A DNA stretch of 64,000 nt from Cloacibacterium sp047601505 (GCF_047601505.1 NZ_JASGJD010000001.1:1798001-1862000), one strand, 5' to 3'; shown: positions 14,983 through 24,313, counted from the first letter of the stretch. Notes: generated by a model not told the origin, from the letters alone. Numbers and translations: made by a program.

Positions 14983-16785
14983 ATGCAAAATATCAGAAAC
15001 ATCGCAATTATTGCTCACGTAGACCACGGTAAGACTACTTTGGTTGATAAAATTATCCATGCTACGCATGTTTTCAGAGACAACCAAGAATCTGGAGATT
15101 TGATTATGGATAACAACGATTTGGAAAGAGAAAGAGGAATTACTATTCTTTCTAAAAACATTTCGGTGACGTATAAGGATACTAAAATTAACGTAATAGA
15201 TACTCCTGGGCACGCCGATTTCGGTGGCGAAGTAGAGCGTGTGCTTAAGATGGCAGATGGTGTTATTTTGTTGGTAGATGCTTTTGAAGGGCCTATGCCA
15301 CAAACACGTTTTGTTTTGCATAAAGCTTTAGAATTAGGTCTTAAACCAATTGTGGTAATTAATAAAGTAGATAAAGAAAACTGCCGTCCTGAAGAAGTTC
15401 ACGATAAAGTTTTTGATTTGTTCTTCGCTTTAGATGCTACAGAAGAGCAATTAGATTTCCCTACGTTCTATGGTTCGTCTAAGCAAGGTTGGTTCAATAC
15501 ATCTTTAGAGCCTACAGATAGTATTTTGCCAATTTTAGATGGTGTTTTACAATATGTACCAGAACCAAAAGTAGAAGAAGGTAATCTTCAAATGCAGGTT
15601 ACGTCTCTAGATTATTCTTCTTTCTTAGGAAGAATTGCTGTAGGAAAAGTAACCAGAGGTTCTATTAAAGAATCTCAATGGATTGGTTTGGCGCAAGAAG
15701 ATGGTAAGATTTTAAAAGGAAAAGTAAAAGAATTATACGTTTTTGAAGGACTAGGTAAGAAAAAAGTTGCCGAAGTACAAGCAGGAGATATTTGTGCAGT
15801 GGTAGGATTTGATGCTTTCCAAATTGGAGATACTTTCGTAGATTTAGAAAATCCAGAACCATTAACAAGATTGTCTATTGATGAGCCTACATTAAATATG
15901 ACATTCTCTATCAACAATTCGCCTTTCTTTGGTAAAGATGGTAAATATGTTACTTCTAATCACCTTAAAGAAAGATTAGAAAAAGAATTAGAGAAAAACT
16001 TAGCTTTAAGAGTAGAACAAACCGAAGATGCTAACACTTTCTTGGTTTTTGGTAGAGGTATTCTTCACTTATCTGTTCTTATTGAAACCATGAGAAGAGA
16101 AGGTTACGAAATGACGATTGGTCAGCCACAAGTAATTCTTCACGAAGTAGATGGAGAAAACCACGAACCTTACGAAAGTTTGGTAGTAGATGTTCCAGAC
16201 GAATTTGCTTCTAGAGTAATAGACTTGGCAACCCAAAGAAAAGGAGACCTTCATATTATGGAAACCAAAGGAGAAATGCAACACTTAGAGTTCGAAATTC
16301 CTTCAAGAGGCTTAATAGGTTTGCGTTCTCAGATGTTGACGGCTACTGCTGGTGAAGCAATTATGGCGCACCGTTTTACAGATTATAAACCTTTTAAAGG
16401 TGCAATTCCGGGAAGAAATAATGGAGTATTGGTTTCTAAAACTCAAGGTCCATGTACAGAATATTCTATCGCGAAATTACAAGATAGAGGTAAGTTTTTT
16501 GTAGACCCAGGTGAAGAGATTTATGCAGGAATGATTATTGGTGAGCAAAACAAACCAGGAGACCTAGTGGTAAATATTGTTGAAGCAAAACAATTGAACA
16601 ACATGCGTGCTGCTGGTAAAGATAAAGATGGTAGCATTGCTCCAAAAATCTTATTAACTTTGGAAGAATGTATGGAATACATCCAAGGAGACGAGTGTAT
16701 TGAAGTAACACCAAACTTTATCAGAATGCGTAAAAAAATACTTTCTGAAGAAGAAAGAAAACGTTCTGAAAGACAAGCAAAATAA
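14983..16785 (+). CDS. typA: Ribosome-associated GTPase TypA/BipA
   Basis: A 600-residue translational GTPase. G motifs: G1 AHVDHGKTT (11-19), the switch/G2 block RERGITI (49-55), G3 DTPGH (73-77) and G4 NKVD (127-130). The EF-G-like domains II, III and V and the family-specific C-terminal domain follow (FEIPSRGLIGLRSQMLTATAGE, then NNMRAAGKDKDGSIAPK). BipA acts on the ribosome, helping large-subunit assembly and growth under stress or cold. The ATG at 14983 is preferred: an in-frame TTG at 14962 lies within the promoter box. A perfect terminator follows at 16789. Confidence 0.97.
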   Translation: MQNIRNIAIIAHVDHGKTTLVDKIIHATHVFRDNQESGDLIMDNNDLERERGITILSKNISVTYKDTKINVIDTPGHADFGGEVERVLKMADGVILLVDAFEGPMPQTRFVLHKALELGLKPIVVINKVDKENCRPEEVHDKVFDLFFALDATEEQLDFPTFYGSSKQGWFNTSLEPTDSILPILDGVLQYVPEPKVEEGNLQMQVTSLDYSSFLGRIAVGKVTRGSIKESQWIGLAQEDGKILKGKVKELYVFEGLGKKKVAEVQAGDICAVVGFDAFQIGDTFVDLENPEPLTRLSIDEPTLNMTFSINNSPFFGKDGKYVTSNHLKERLEKELEKNLALRVEQTEDANTFLVFGRGILHLSVLIETMRREGYEMTIGQPQVILHEVDGENHEPYESLVVDVPDEFASRVIDLATQRKGDLHIMETKGEMQHLEFEIPSRGLIGLRSQMLTATAGEAIMAHRFTDYKPFKGAIPGRNNGVLVSKTQGPCTEYSIAKLQDRGKFFVDPGEEIYAGMIIGEQNKPGDLVVNIVEAKQLNNMRAAGKDKDGSIAPKILLTLEECMEYIQGDECIEVTPNFIRMRKKILSEEERKRSERQAK

Positions 16786-16788
16786 ATA

Positions 16789-16829
16789 TAAGAAAGGCGA
16801 TTCTCTGTGAAGAATCGCCTTTCTTATTT
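16789..16829 (+). terminator. Perfect hairpin terminator after typA
   Basis: A 16-bp perfect stem TAAGAAAGGCGATTCT/AGAATCGCCTTTCTTA with a 6-base loop is followed by TTT. Confidence 0.88.
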
Positions 16830-16899
16830 AAAAACTAATACCAAAAAATACATTCTTTTTTTATTGGTAAATATCTGTTTATTTTTTGTTAGAAATAAG

Positions 16900-16907
16900 T
16901 AACTTTG
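16900..16907 (+). promoter_or_regulatory. Candidate -7 box (TAACTTTG) of the M48 peptidase gene
   Basis: An exact TAnnTTTG match 26 bp before the ATG at 16933. Confidence 0.5.
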
Positions 16908-16932
16908 TGTTATTCAGAAATCAAAAAACAAT

Positions 16933-18240
16933 ATGAACTATAGAAAACTATCCCTTTTTATTCTCCTTTTCTCTTTTTATAGCGGTTTTTCGCAAGTTTA
17001 CGAACCAATTGATACAGCAGATTATTCTCTAAGAAATAATTATCTAAAAATTGCTAAAGACAAAAACAATATCCTTATTAAAGGGTTTAAAAATAAATAC
17101 CAAGGCAAAGTTGGCAATAAACTAGAAAAATACTACACCGAATTCTTCTCTGAGTTTGAAAAAGATGTAAAGAACAAAGATTATACTTTTAAATCTGAAT
17201 TTGATAAAGAAATAGACCAGATTATTGCTGAACTCAAGAAAAATAATTCGCAAATACCACAGAATTTAAAAGTTCTTATTGCTAAAGATAATATGCCCAA
17301 CGCTTTTTGCCTGCCAGACGGAACTTTTATCATCAATATGGGATTGTTCAATTGGTTAGACAATAAAGACCAAGTGGCGAGTGTTATTTGCCACGAAATA
17401 GCACATAATATTTTAGAACACTCTCTAAATTTGTTGGTAGAACAGATACAAGAAGATACTTCTGATAAAACTACTTTAGAAACCCTTAAGTCTGTTACCG
17501 TAAATAAATCTAATACTGCGTTTGAGATTTTTAAAAATAGAGTTTACAAAAAAGGAATAGAAAAAAGACAACAAGAAGTAAAAGCAGATTCTTTAGGGTA
17601 CGTTTTTTTTAAAAATTCGGGATTTAAGAAGATAGAATTTATAAATGCTCTTAATAATCTCAAAGACTTCGATTCTATATCTCCAAGAGAAATAAAAGTA
17701 GAAACGTATAAATTGCTTTTTGATGTTCCCAATCATCCTTTTAAAGAAAAATGGATGAAAACAGAAGATTTTTCTCTTTATAATTATGATTTTTACAAAG
17801 AAAAATTAGATAAAGATTCTTTGGCTTCTCATCCCGAAATCTCAAAAAGAATAGAGATTCTTCAAAAAAACTTTACAGAACTCAATACTTCGGAAGCGGC
17901 TCTAAAGCCAGATGTTAATTTTGAAAGTTTACAAAAAATTGCAAGAATGGAGATTCTTCCGAACTTGTTTCACTCCGAAGATTATGGTTTAGGAGTTTAT
18001 GTTTCTATGCAGTTCTTACAAGATAAAGAAAACGAAGAATATTATAAGATGTGGCTCGGAAGGCTTTTTGATAAAATATATGAAGCCCGAAAAAACTATA
18101 ATCTCAATAGATATTTAGATAGAGTAGAACCTAAAAAACAGAGCAAAAGCTATCAGCAATTTCTCAATTTTATGTGGAATCTAAGCATGGATGATATTAA
18201 GAATATTGCAGATTATTATAATAAAAAAGGAACTTCTTAG
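16933..18240 (+). CDS. Secreted M48 family zinc metalloprotease
   Basis: A 435-residue protein with a signal peptide (1-20, ending SGFSQ). The zinc motif HEIAH has ligands His154 and His158 and catalytic Glu155, preceded by PNAFCLPDGTFIINMGLF, typical of M48. A likely third ligand is the glutamate in QQEVKADSLGYVFF. It probably acts in the periplasm in envelope protein quality control, like BepA/LoiP-type peptidases. The C-terminal 200 residues are helical and may hold tetratricopeptide-like repeats, but none is certain. It is monocistronic, and its last codons lie in a bidirectional terminator. Confidence 0.88.
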   Translation: MNYRKLSLFILLFSFYSGFSQVYEPIDTADYSLRNNYLKIAKDKNNILIKGFKNKYQGKVGNKLEKYYTEFFSEFEKDVKNKDYTFKSEFDKEIDQIIAELKKNNSQIPQNLKVLIAKDNMPNAFCLPDGTFIINMGLFNWLDNKDQVASVICHEIAHNILEHSLNLLVEQIQEDTSDKTTLETLKSVTVNKSNTAFEIFKNRVYKKGIEKRQQEVKADSLGYVFFKNSGFKKIEFINALNNLKDFDSISPREIKVETYKLLFDVPNHPFKEKWMKTEDFSLYNYDFYKEKLDKDSLASHPEISKRIEILQKNFTELNTSEAALKPDVNFESLQKIARMEILPNLFHSEDYGLGVYVSMQFLQDKENEEYYKMWLGRLFDKIYEARKNYNLNRYLDRVEPKKQSKSYQQFLNFMWNLSMDDIKNIADYYNKKGTS

Positions 18241-18256
18241 AAGCTCCTTTTTTTAT
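18223..18256. terminator. Bidirectional terminator between convergent genes
   Basis: The stem AAAAAAGGAACTTC/GAAGCTCCTTTTTT (one mismatch) with loop TTA has A- and T-runs on both sides. It includes the stop region of the M48 gene and ends 8 bp before the stop of the minus-strand gene. Confidence 0.8.
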
Positions 18257-18263
18257 GTGTTCG

Positions 18264-19790
18264 TTAGTAATTCAATCTTTCTAATCTAATTTTATTGAAT
18301 TTTTCTTTTTCGTTGTATTCTCTTAAAAGGATGTATCCTTCTTTAGCAACGTAAGGGATAACAGTGAAATTGTCCTTCTCTGAGATTTGTACTTTTTCTT
18401 GATTAAACTGTCCGTTTATTAAAGTGTTAATAAAAAGATTCCAGTTTTTTTCTTTTGTTTTGTCATCTTTTTGTAAATCTCGATAAAAGAAAACTACATC
18501 TTTCCCGCTATTTAAATATTGAGAAAAAAGATAGTCTGCATTAATAGCCCATTTTGTTTTATCTTTTTTGAAAACTTTTGCTCCACTCAGTTTGAAATCT
18601 TTGTCGGTATAAGCATATACTAAATCGGTGGTTTTTGGAGCATTGTATTGTCCTTCTGGTTTAAATTTTTCCATTAAAATGCCTATGCTTCCGTCTTCTA
18701 AGAAATAAAAATCTCTAATATCTAGGTAATAGCCACTTTCTACATATCCGTTCTCATCAATTTCTGGGATGGCAGTTTTTAAATCAGAATAATTAAGCGT
18801 CTGGAAGTTGAAATCTAAGCTGTTTTTGTCTAAAATAAATCTCACAAAGCCAGTGTGTTTAAAATAATTAGAATAATTTTTAGAAACCATTACTATTTTA
18901 TCATCAAAAGTTTTGTCATTATTTACAGTTTTGTAGTAAGAATATACAGAGGTCATTCTTTCCAAAGTTTCTTTAGAGAATCCTGTAATTGGTTTTTGAG
19001 AAACTACTTTGCCAGTTTTCATATCAATAATTTGCAAGAAAAAAGATTTGTCTCTTTTTACTTCTTTGGTAAGAATGGTGTAGATATATTTGTCGTCTTT
19101 TTCGAAAATCCTCATCGATTCAGAGTTCTTTTTGTCGCCTTCTGTATTGTATTTAAAAGTCCACAAAAGGTTTTTATTTTCGTCAAATCTTAACAGATTT
19201 TCGTTGTTGGTATAGCTTCCATAGTCGTTGTATTCAAAAACCAACAAGCCGCCTTCTTTTATTTCATACACTACAGAAACATAATTGTAACCTTTGAGTT
19301 TTTTTTCTGCTTTATCTTCTTTTTTAGAATCTCTTACATTCTTAGGCTCTGTTTCTTCGGTGAATTTTCCATCTTTATAATCGTAATAGATTTTGTTTTT
19401 GATAGAATTGTCGGAAAGGTTTATTTCTTTGGAACGAGGGTAGAAAAATTCTCTCCCTTTTACGGTATAATAATCTGGTGTAGGATACAAAACAAGCTTT
19501 TTTCTGAAATCAATATACCCAAAATAGTCTTGTGCCGTAGCATCTCCTTCAAATTCTTTGTTGGCGACAGGATTTAGGTTCTTGTCTAAAATTACATATT
19601 CAAATTTTTTGGTTTTGTCTCCAGATTTTCCATATCCGTACATTGCAACATAGCCATAGAGATTGCTATTGTCATCAAAAAGAGCATTAAATCCTAGGTA
19701 ATCTCCTTTTGCTAGTGAATAAAGGTCTTGAGTTTGAGCAAAAATAAAAGCGCTGGAAAGCACTACTAAAAAAGATAAAATTTTTTTCAT
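18264..19790 (-). CDS. Secreted protein of unknown function (flavobacterial)
   Basis: A 508-residue protein with a signal peptide (1-18, ending FIFAQ). The mature part is rich in Asp, Lys, Tyr and Phe and shows repeated strand-like segments such as KNLLWTFKYNTEGDKKN, SFFLQIIDMKTGKVVS and DKDFKLSGAKVFKKD. This suggests a beta-propeller-like fold, but no family was securely recognised. A candidate promoter lies at 19814-19821. The gene is monocistronic. It is probably periplasmic or outer-membrane associated; no sorting tail is visible. Confidence 0.75.
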   Translation of the reverse strand: MKKILSFLVVLSSAFIFAQTQDLYSLAKGDYLGFNALFDDNSNLYGYVAMYGYGKSGDKTKKFEYVILDKNLNPVANKEFEGDATAQDYFGYIDFRKKLVLYPTPDYYTVKGREFFYPRSKEINLSDNSIKNKIYYDYKDGKFTEETEPKNVRDSKKEDKAEKKLKGYNYVSVVYEIKEGGLLVFEYNDYGSYTNNENLLRFDENKNLLWTFKYNTEGDKKNSESMRIFEKDDKYIYTILTKEVKRDKSFFLQIIDMKTGKVVSQKPITGFSKETLERMTSVYSYYKTVNNDKTFDDKIVMVSKNYSNYFKHTGFVRFILDKNSLDFNFQTLNYSDLKTAIPEIDENGYVESGYYLDIRDFYFLEDGSIGILMEKFKPEGQYNAPKTTDLVYAYTDKDFKLSGAKVFKKDKTKWAINADYLFSQYLNSGKDVVFFYRDLQKDDKTKEKNWNLFINTLINGQFNQEKVQISEKDNFTVIPYVAKEGYILLREYNEKEKFNKIRLERLNY

Positions 19791-19813
19791 GGTTTTGATT
19801 AAAAGTATGTTCT

Positions 19814-19821
19814 CAAAGATA
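19814..19821 (-). promoter_or_regulatory. Candidate -7 box (TATCTTTG) of the 508-residue secreted protein
   Basis: An exact TAnnTTTG match on the minus strand, 24 bp before the start codon at 19790. Confidence 0.45.
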
Positions 19822-19885
19822 TGAAGATTTAACGGTAAATTAAATAAAAACTACGGCTCTTTTTCTTTAATGAATGCTTTTTTAC

Positions 19886-19893
19886 TAAATTTG
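19886..19893 (+). promoter_or_regulatory. Candidate -7 box (TAAATTTG) upstream of purU
   Basis: An exact TAnnTTTG match 86 bp before the purU ATG. A 20-codon frame starting MPRHKKEEK (19896-19958) lies between box and gene and could be a leader peptide, or chance. Confidence 0.4.
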
Positions 19894-19978
19894 AAATGCC
19901 AAGACATAAAAAAGAAGAAAAAATTAAAGATGGTGAGCTTTATTTCTTTGAAAATTAAATAGATATATAAATAATCAA

Positions 19979-20815
19979 ATGCAAAAACATATCCTAAGAA
20001 TCGCTTGTTCGGACGAGAAAGGTTTAATTTACAGAATTTCGAATGTGCTTTTTGAAAACAATTTTAATATTGATAGAAACGACGAATTTGTAGATTCTGA
20101 AAAGAATCTTTTCTTTATGAGAACCGAATTTTCTGGCGATTGTGATGTGCAAAATTTGAAGAATATATTGCAAGAAATTCTCCCCGAAGATGCTAAAATA
20201 AACCTTACGCAGAATAAGGTGAAAAACGTAGTGATTTTGGTAACCAAAGAACATCATTGTCTTTCGGATTTATTGATTAGGAATGAATTTAATGAGATGA
20301 ATTTCAATGTTTTATCCGTAATTGGGAATTATGATATTTTAAAAGATTTAACAGGAAAATTCGATATTCCGTTTCATTATATACCTGCAGAAAATATTTC
20401 CAGAGAAGAACATCAACAAAAAATTGCAGAAATTCTAGAGCAATACGATTTTGATTATCTGGTTTTGGCTAAGTTTATGAGGATTCTTACACCAGAATTT
20501 GTAAAAAAGTTTAAACACAAAATCATCAATATTCATCACTCTTTTTTGCCTGCTTTTATTGGAGCAAATCCTTACAAACAAGCCCACGAAAGAGGCGTTA
20601 AAATGATTGGTGCTACTTCTCATTTCGTAACAGACGATTTGGATGACGGACCTATTATCTATCAAGATATTATCAAAGTAAATCATGCTCAAAATGCTAA
20701 AGATTTAGCCAAACTAGGCAAAGAAGTAGAGAAAAAAGTACTTGCCGAAGCTTTAAAATTGGTTTTCAACGACAAGGTTTTTATTGATGACAATAAGACG
20801 GTGATTTTTGAGTAA
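19979..20815 (+). CDS. purU: Formyltetrahydrofolate deformylase
   Basis: A 278-residue cytoplasmic enzyme that hydrolyses 10-formyl-THF to formate and THF, balancing one-carbon pools. An ACT domain covers about 1-78 (LRIACSDEKGLIYRISNVLF). The formyltransferase-like catalytic domain follows from about 83. Its active-site residues are Asn184 and His186 in INIHHSFLPAF, and Asp223 in TDDLDDGPII. Length is normal for PurU. It is transcribed alone. Confidence 0.95.
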   Translation: MQKHILRIACSDEKGLIYRISNVLFENNFNIDRNDEFVDSEKNLFFMRTEFSGDCDVQNLKNILQEILPEDAKINLTQNKVKNVVILVTKEHHCLSDLLIRNEFNEMNFNVLSVIGNYDILKDLTGKFDIPFHYIPAENISREEHQQKIAEILEQYDFDYLVLAKFMRILTPEFVKKFKHKIINIHHSFLPAFIGANPYKQAHERGVKMIGATSHFVTDDLDDGPIIYQDIIKVNHAQNAKDLAKLGKEVEKKVLAEALKLVFNDKVFIDDNKTVIFE

Positions 20816-20960
20816 ATATTTTATTGTAAATTAAAGATTTATAGAGGTAGAATTAACGATTTGAATATAATATTCAATTTAAAACGTTATCTTTGCAAAC
20901 CTTCAAATTATTGGTTCAGAAAAACTTTGAACCTTGAACCTTAAACTTTGTACCTTATAT

Positions 20961-22052
20961 ATGAAATGTGGAATTGTAGGTTTACCAAACGTAGGTAAAT
21001 CAACCTTATTTAACTGTCTAAGTAACGCCAAAGCGCAATCTGCCAACTATCCGTTTTGTACGATTGAGCCTAACTTGGGAACGGTTTCTGTTCCTGATAA
21101 AAGACTTTTTGAATTAGAAAAATTGGTAAATCCAGAACGTGTTTTGCCAGCTGTGGTAGAAATTGTTGACATTGCAGGTTTGGTAAAAGGAGCTTCTAAA
21201 GGAGAAGGTCTTGGGAACCAGTTTTTGGCAAATATTAGAGAATGTGAAGCGATAATTCATGTTTTAAGATGTTTTGATAATGGAAATATCGTTCACGTAG
21301 AAGGTTCTGTAGATCCTTTGAGAGATAAAGAAATTATTGATATTGAACTTCAATTAAAAGACCTTGAAACTCTTGGGAAAGCTGTTGATAAAGCTAAAAA
21401 ATTCATTAAATCTGGTAAAAAAGAAGACATTCTAACTTATGAAACGCTTCAGAATTTGCAAAAATTTGTAGAAGATGGTAAAAATGTAAGAGAATTTCCA
21501 ACAGACGATTTTACACAATCTATAATTGACGAAGTTCATTTGTTAACCAAAAAGCCAGTGCTTTACGTTTGTAACGTTGATGAAAATTCCATCAAAAACG
21601 GTAACGATTGGATTGCTAAAATTGAAGAAATGGCAAAAAATGAAAATGCTGAAGTGGTGGTTTTGGCAGCTCAAATTGAAGCTGATATTAATGAACTAGA
21701 AACTTTCGAAGAAAGAGAAATGTTTTTAGAAGAACTTGGTCTTGAAGAGCCTGGTGTAAACAGATTAATTAGAAAAGCTTATGATTTGTTGCATCTTCAA
21801 ACCTATTTTACCGCTGGTGTAAAAGAAGTAAGAGCTTGGACAATAGGTAAAGGCTGGACGGCTCCTCAAGCTGCAGGAGTTATTCACACCGATTTTGAAA
21901 AAGGTTTTATTAGAGCTGAGGTAATTGGTTATGACGATTTTGTAAATTTCGGTTCTGAGGCCAAAGTAAAAGAAGCAGGTAAAATGAGAGTTGAAGGCAA
22001 AGAATACATCGTGAAAGATGGTGATATAATGCACTTTAGATTTAATGTGTAG
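20961..22052 (+). CDS. ychF: Redox-regulated ATPase YchF (OLA1 family)
   Basis: A 363-residue Obg-family P-loop protein. The P-loop GLPNVGKST is at 7-15, DIAGLVKGASKGEGLGN forms the G3 region, and NVDE replaces the usual NKxD, which explains the ATP preference of the family. The C-terminal TGS domain is marked by TYFTAGVKEVRAWTIGKG. YchF binds ribosomes and modulates stress responses. The start at 20961 is preferred because the family begins with this methionine; the ATG at 20934 lies in an intergenic repeat (AACTTTGAACCTTGAACC). A bidirectional terminator follows. Confidence 0.96.
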   Translation: MKCGIVGLPNVGKSTLFNCLSNAKAQSANYPFCTIEPNLGTVSVPDKRLFELEKLVNPERVLPAVVEIVDIAGLVKGASKGEGLGNQFLANIRECEAIIHVLRCFDNGNIVHVEGSVDPLRDKEIIDIELQLKDLETLGKAVDKAKKFIKSGKKEDILTYETLQNLQKFVEDGKNVREFPTDDFTQSIIDEVHLLTKKPVLYVCNVDENSIKNGNDWIAKIEEMAKNENAEVVVLAAQIEADINELETFEEREMFLEELGLEEPGVNRLIRKAYDLLHLQTYFTAGVKEVRAWTIGKGWTAPQAAGVIHTDFEKGFIRAEVIGYDDFVNFGSEAKVKEAGKMRVEGKEYIVKDGDIMHFRFNV

Positions 22053-22069
22053 AACATTAATTTTTAGAT

Positions 22070-22105
22070 ACAAAAAACGCTTCCAATTTCTGGAAGCGTT
22101 TTTGT
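22070..22105. terminator. Bidirectional terminator between ychF and the convergent lipoprotein gene
   Basis: The stem ACAAAAAACGCTTCCA/TGGAAGCGTTTTTGT (one extra A) with a short loop has A- and T-runs on both sides. Confidence 0.85.
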
Positions 22106-22110
22106 TTTTG

Positions 22111-22689
22111 TTACTGTTGATTCAAAAGATTTTTTAAATCTTGTTTGGTTTTATTAATGTTGTCTGTAGTTGTTTTTTTAGCATCTTCTGCGGCCTTTTT
22201 TAGATTTTCATTGGTCTGCTTAATGCTTGTTTTGGTGTCTTCAATAGCAGTGTTTACTTTTGCTTTTTCTGTAGCCACTTTTGCATCTACTTTTTCAATA
22301 GTACTGCTTACTTTTTCTGAAGTTTCAGCAACGGTAGAACTTCCTAGGTTAGTAGCGGTTTCTTTAGTTTTTTCTAAAGTTTCTTTAGAAGAGGTAAGAA
22401 TATTTTCATATTCAGTTTTTGCTTCACCACCATTAGTAACATAAGTATTTTTAGCAGTTTCGTATTTGGTTTGAGCTTCTTCTAATTGTTTTTTTGCAGC
22501 TTCAATTTTTACAGGGTCGTTAGACGCCAATGCTTCGGCGTAATTTTTTTGTGCGCTTGCAAGAGCAGAGGCAGCGTCTTCATAAGATTTTGTAAAATCT
22601 ATTTTTGTGGTAGAAGTTTCGTTTTTGTTGCAACTTAGCGTAGTTGCTATTAAGCCAAATAAAGATAGGGCTAAGATAATTTTTTTCAT
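22111..22689 (-). CDS. Helical coiled-coil lipoprotein
   Basis: A 192-residue protein with a lipoprotein signal ending TTLSC (Cys20). The mature part is almost wholly helical and rich in Lys, Glu, Ala and Thr, with coiled-coil and LEA-like 11-residue periodicity. Examples are SYEDAASALASAQKNYAEAL and KAKVNTAIEDTKTSIKQTNE. No enzyme motif is seen. It probably sits in the periplasm anchored to a membrane. It is the second gene of a two-gene operon with the membrane protein at 22695-23321 (5-bp gap), which suggests joint function in the envelope. The exact role is unknown. Confidence 0.78.
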   Translation of the reverse strand: MKKIILALSLFGLIATTLSCNKNETSTTKIDFTKSYEDAASALASAQKNYAEALASNDPVKIEAAKKQLEEAQTKYETAKNTYVTNGGEAKTEYENILTSSKETLEKTKETATNLGSSTVAETSEKVSSTIEKVDAKVATEKAKVNTAIEDTKTSIKQTNENLKKAAEDAKKTTTDNINKTKQDLKNLLNQQ

Positions 22690-22694
22690 CGGTT

Positions 22695-23321
22695 TTATTT
22701 ATTGTTAACTATTTGTTGAGTGAGTTTTTCTAGAGCTGCATTTTCTTCTTTTTCAGACATTTGGTCGTTTAATCTTTGGATTTCAAGATTGTTAACTTGT
22801 TTTGCAAAGCCTAGATATTTTAAATATTTCTCCATGATAACTACTTTTCTTTCCGAAGTTTGGTTGGCAGCATTTGCGTTTTTAACAAAAGTATCCATGT
22901 TGTCACTACACAAAATGTATGCCTGAAAAGCGTTAGACGAAAAATAATCGCTAATTAATGCATTAGATTCTAGATTAGAATATAATTTTGGCAATTCTAC
23001 AGGAGCATAAGTAATAATTTCGCTAATGTCTGTTCCTTTTTGAGCCGGAATAAGATACATACCTTTAGTTTTCATTTCGCTATTTTCTATAGCAAGATTG
23101 GTAGCGGTAAGGATTTTTACTAAATTTTTCTTCTGGTTTACTTCTCCTAAAACCGTATTTAAGCTTACTGCAATGAAAAAACCTATAAAAGTGGAAATTA
23201 ATGAAATGAAAAATTCAAATGTTCTTTGGTTTTTACCTCTAAATTTATCAAATAAAGAAGAATTGATTAAAAATAAGGTGATAGCAATTAAAAAGAATGC
23301 TATTATGGAATATATCATCAT
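22695..23321 (-). CDS. Membrane protein of unknown function, operon with lipoprotein
   Basis: A 208-residue protein with two N-terminal transmembrane segments (IIAFFLIAITLFLINSSLF at 4-22 and FFISLISTFIGFFIAVSL at about 37-54). A soluble helical domain of about 150 residues follows, ending in a charged coiled-coil-like tail (LNDQMSEKEENAALEKL). No known domain was recognised. It heads the operon, driven by a candidate promoter at 23338-23345, and is followed 5 bp later by the coiled-coil lipoprotein. Confidence 0.75.
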   Translation of the reverse strand: MMIYSIIAFFLIAITLFLINSSLFDKFRGKNQRTFEFFISLISTFIGFFIAVSLNTVLGEVNQKKNLVKILTATNLAIENSEMKTKGMYLIPAQKGTDISEIITYAPVELPKLYSNLESNALISDYFSSNAFQAYILCSDNMDTFVKNANAANQTSERKVVIMEKYLKYLGFAKQVNNLEIQRLNDQMSEKEENAALEKLTQQIVNNK

Positions 23322-23337
23322 AATGTAAAGTTTTCTG

Positions 23338-23345
23338 CAAAATTA
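23338..23345 (-). promoter_or_regulatory. Candidate -7 box (TAATTTTG) of the membrane protein/lipoprotein operon
   Basis: An exact TAnnTTTG match on the minus strand, 17 bp before the start codon at 23321. Confidence 0.5.
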
Positions 23346-23471
23346 TGAATTTATAAAACCATCACAAATATTATAGACAAATGATTTGTTTTTATAGATA
23401 GATAATTTTTTTTGAATTTTTACTGTAACTAATTTTAAATTTCAAAAACTAATTGTGAAAACATAATTACA

Positions 23472-24260
23472 ATGCAAAATCACGAAATAGATTACAAAAT
23501 TCACGGAGAAGAGCTACAATGTGTAGAAATAGAATTAGACCCACAAGAAGCAGTAATCTCAGAACCTGGAAGTTTTATGATGATGACAGATGGTGTACAG
23601 ATGCAAACTCTTTTTGGTGATGGTACAGAAACTGGCGGATTGATGGGGAAATTATTTTCCGCAGGGAAAAGATTATTAACTGGAGAAAATCTTTTTATGA
23701 CGGTTTATACCAATGTTTCTAGTCAGAAAAGACAAATTACCTTTGCTGCGCCCTATTCGGGAAAAATTATTCCTTTGGATTTGTCAAAATTAGGAGGCAG
23801 AGTAATCTGCCAGAAAGATAGTTTTCTTTGTGCTGCAAAAGGAGTTTCTGTAGGAATTGAGTTTCAGAAAAAACTAGGAACCGGACTTTTCGGAGGTGAG
23901 GGTTTCATTATGCAAAAATTAGAAGGAGACGGAATGGCTTTTGTGCACAGTGGTGGTTATGTAGTGGAAAAAGAATTGCAACACGGCGAAATTTTAAAAA
24001 TAGATACAGGTTGTATTGTTGCGTTTACCAACACGGTTTCTTATGATATTCAATTTGTTGGCGGAATTAAAAATACTATTTTCGGAGGCGAAGGATTGTT
24101 TTTTGCTCAATTGCAAGGTCCAGGGAAAGTTTGGGTTCAGACTCTTCCTATAAGCAGATTGGCGAGCAGAATTTTGCAATACGCAAGACCTGGCGGAAGA
24201 AAAGAAGAAGGCAGTTTGCTTGGCGGAATTGGAAATTTTTTAGACGGGGATGGATTTTAA
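23472..24260 (+). CDS. TIGR00266/AIM24 family protein
   Basis: A 262-residue protein of the AIM24 (DUF124, TIGR00266) family. Glycine-rich beta segments are typical: SEPGSFMMMTDGVQM, FGGEGFIMQKLEGDGMAFVH and FGGEGLFFAQLQGPGKVWVQ. The fold is a double-stranded beta-helix trimer; the bacterial function is not established. No signal peptide is seen. The gene stands alone with its own terminator at 24314-24336. Confidence 0.92.
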   Translation: MQNHEIDYKIHGEELQCVEIELDPQEAVISEPGSFMMMTDGVQMQTLFGDGTETGGLMGKLFSAGKRLLTGENLFMTVYTNVSSQKRQITFAAPYSGKIIPLDLSKLGGRVICQKDSFLCAAKGVSVGIEFQKKLGTGLFGGEGFIMQKLEGDGMAFVHSGGYVVEKELQHGEILKIDTGCIVAFTNTVSYDIQFVGGIKNTIFGGEGLFFAQLQGPGKVWVQTLPISRLASRILQYARPGGRKEEGSLLGGIGNFLDGDGF

Positions 24261-24313
24261 GAAAGTCAATATTTAAAAATTGTAATTCAAAAGTATTATT
24301 TGAATGTTATAAA

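Noticed and set aside
19896..19958. 20-codon frame MPRHKKEEK... before purU as a leader-peptide gene
   Set aside because: The likely transcription start falls on or after its ATG and nothing else supports translation; kept only as a note under the promoter.
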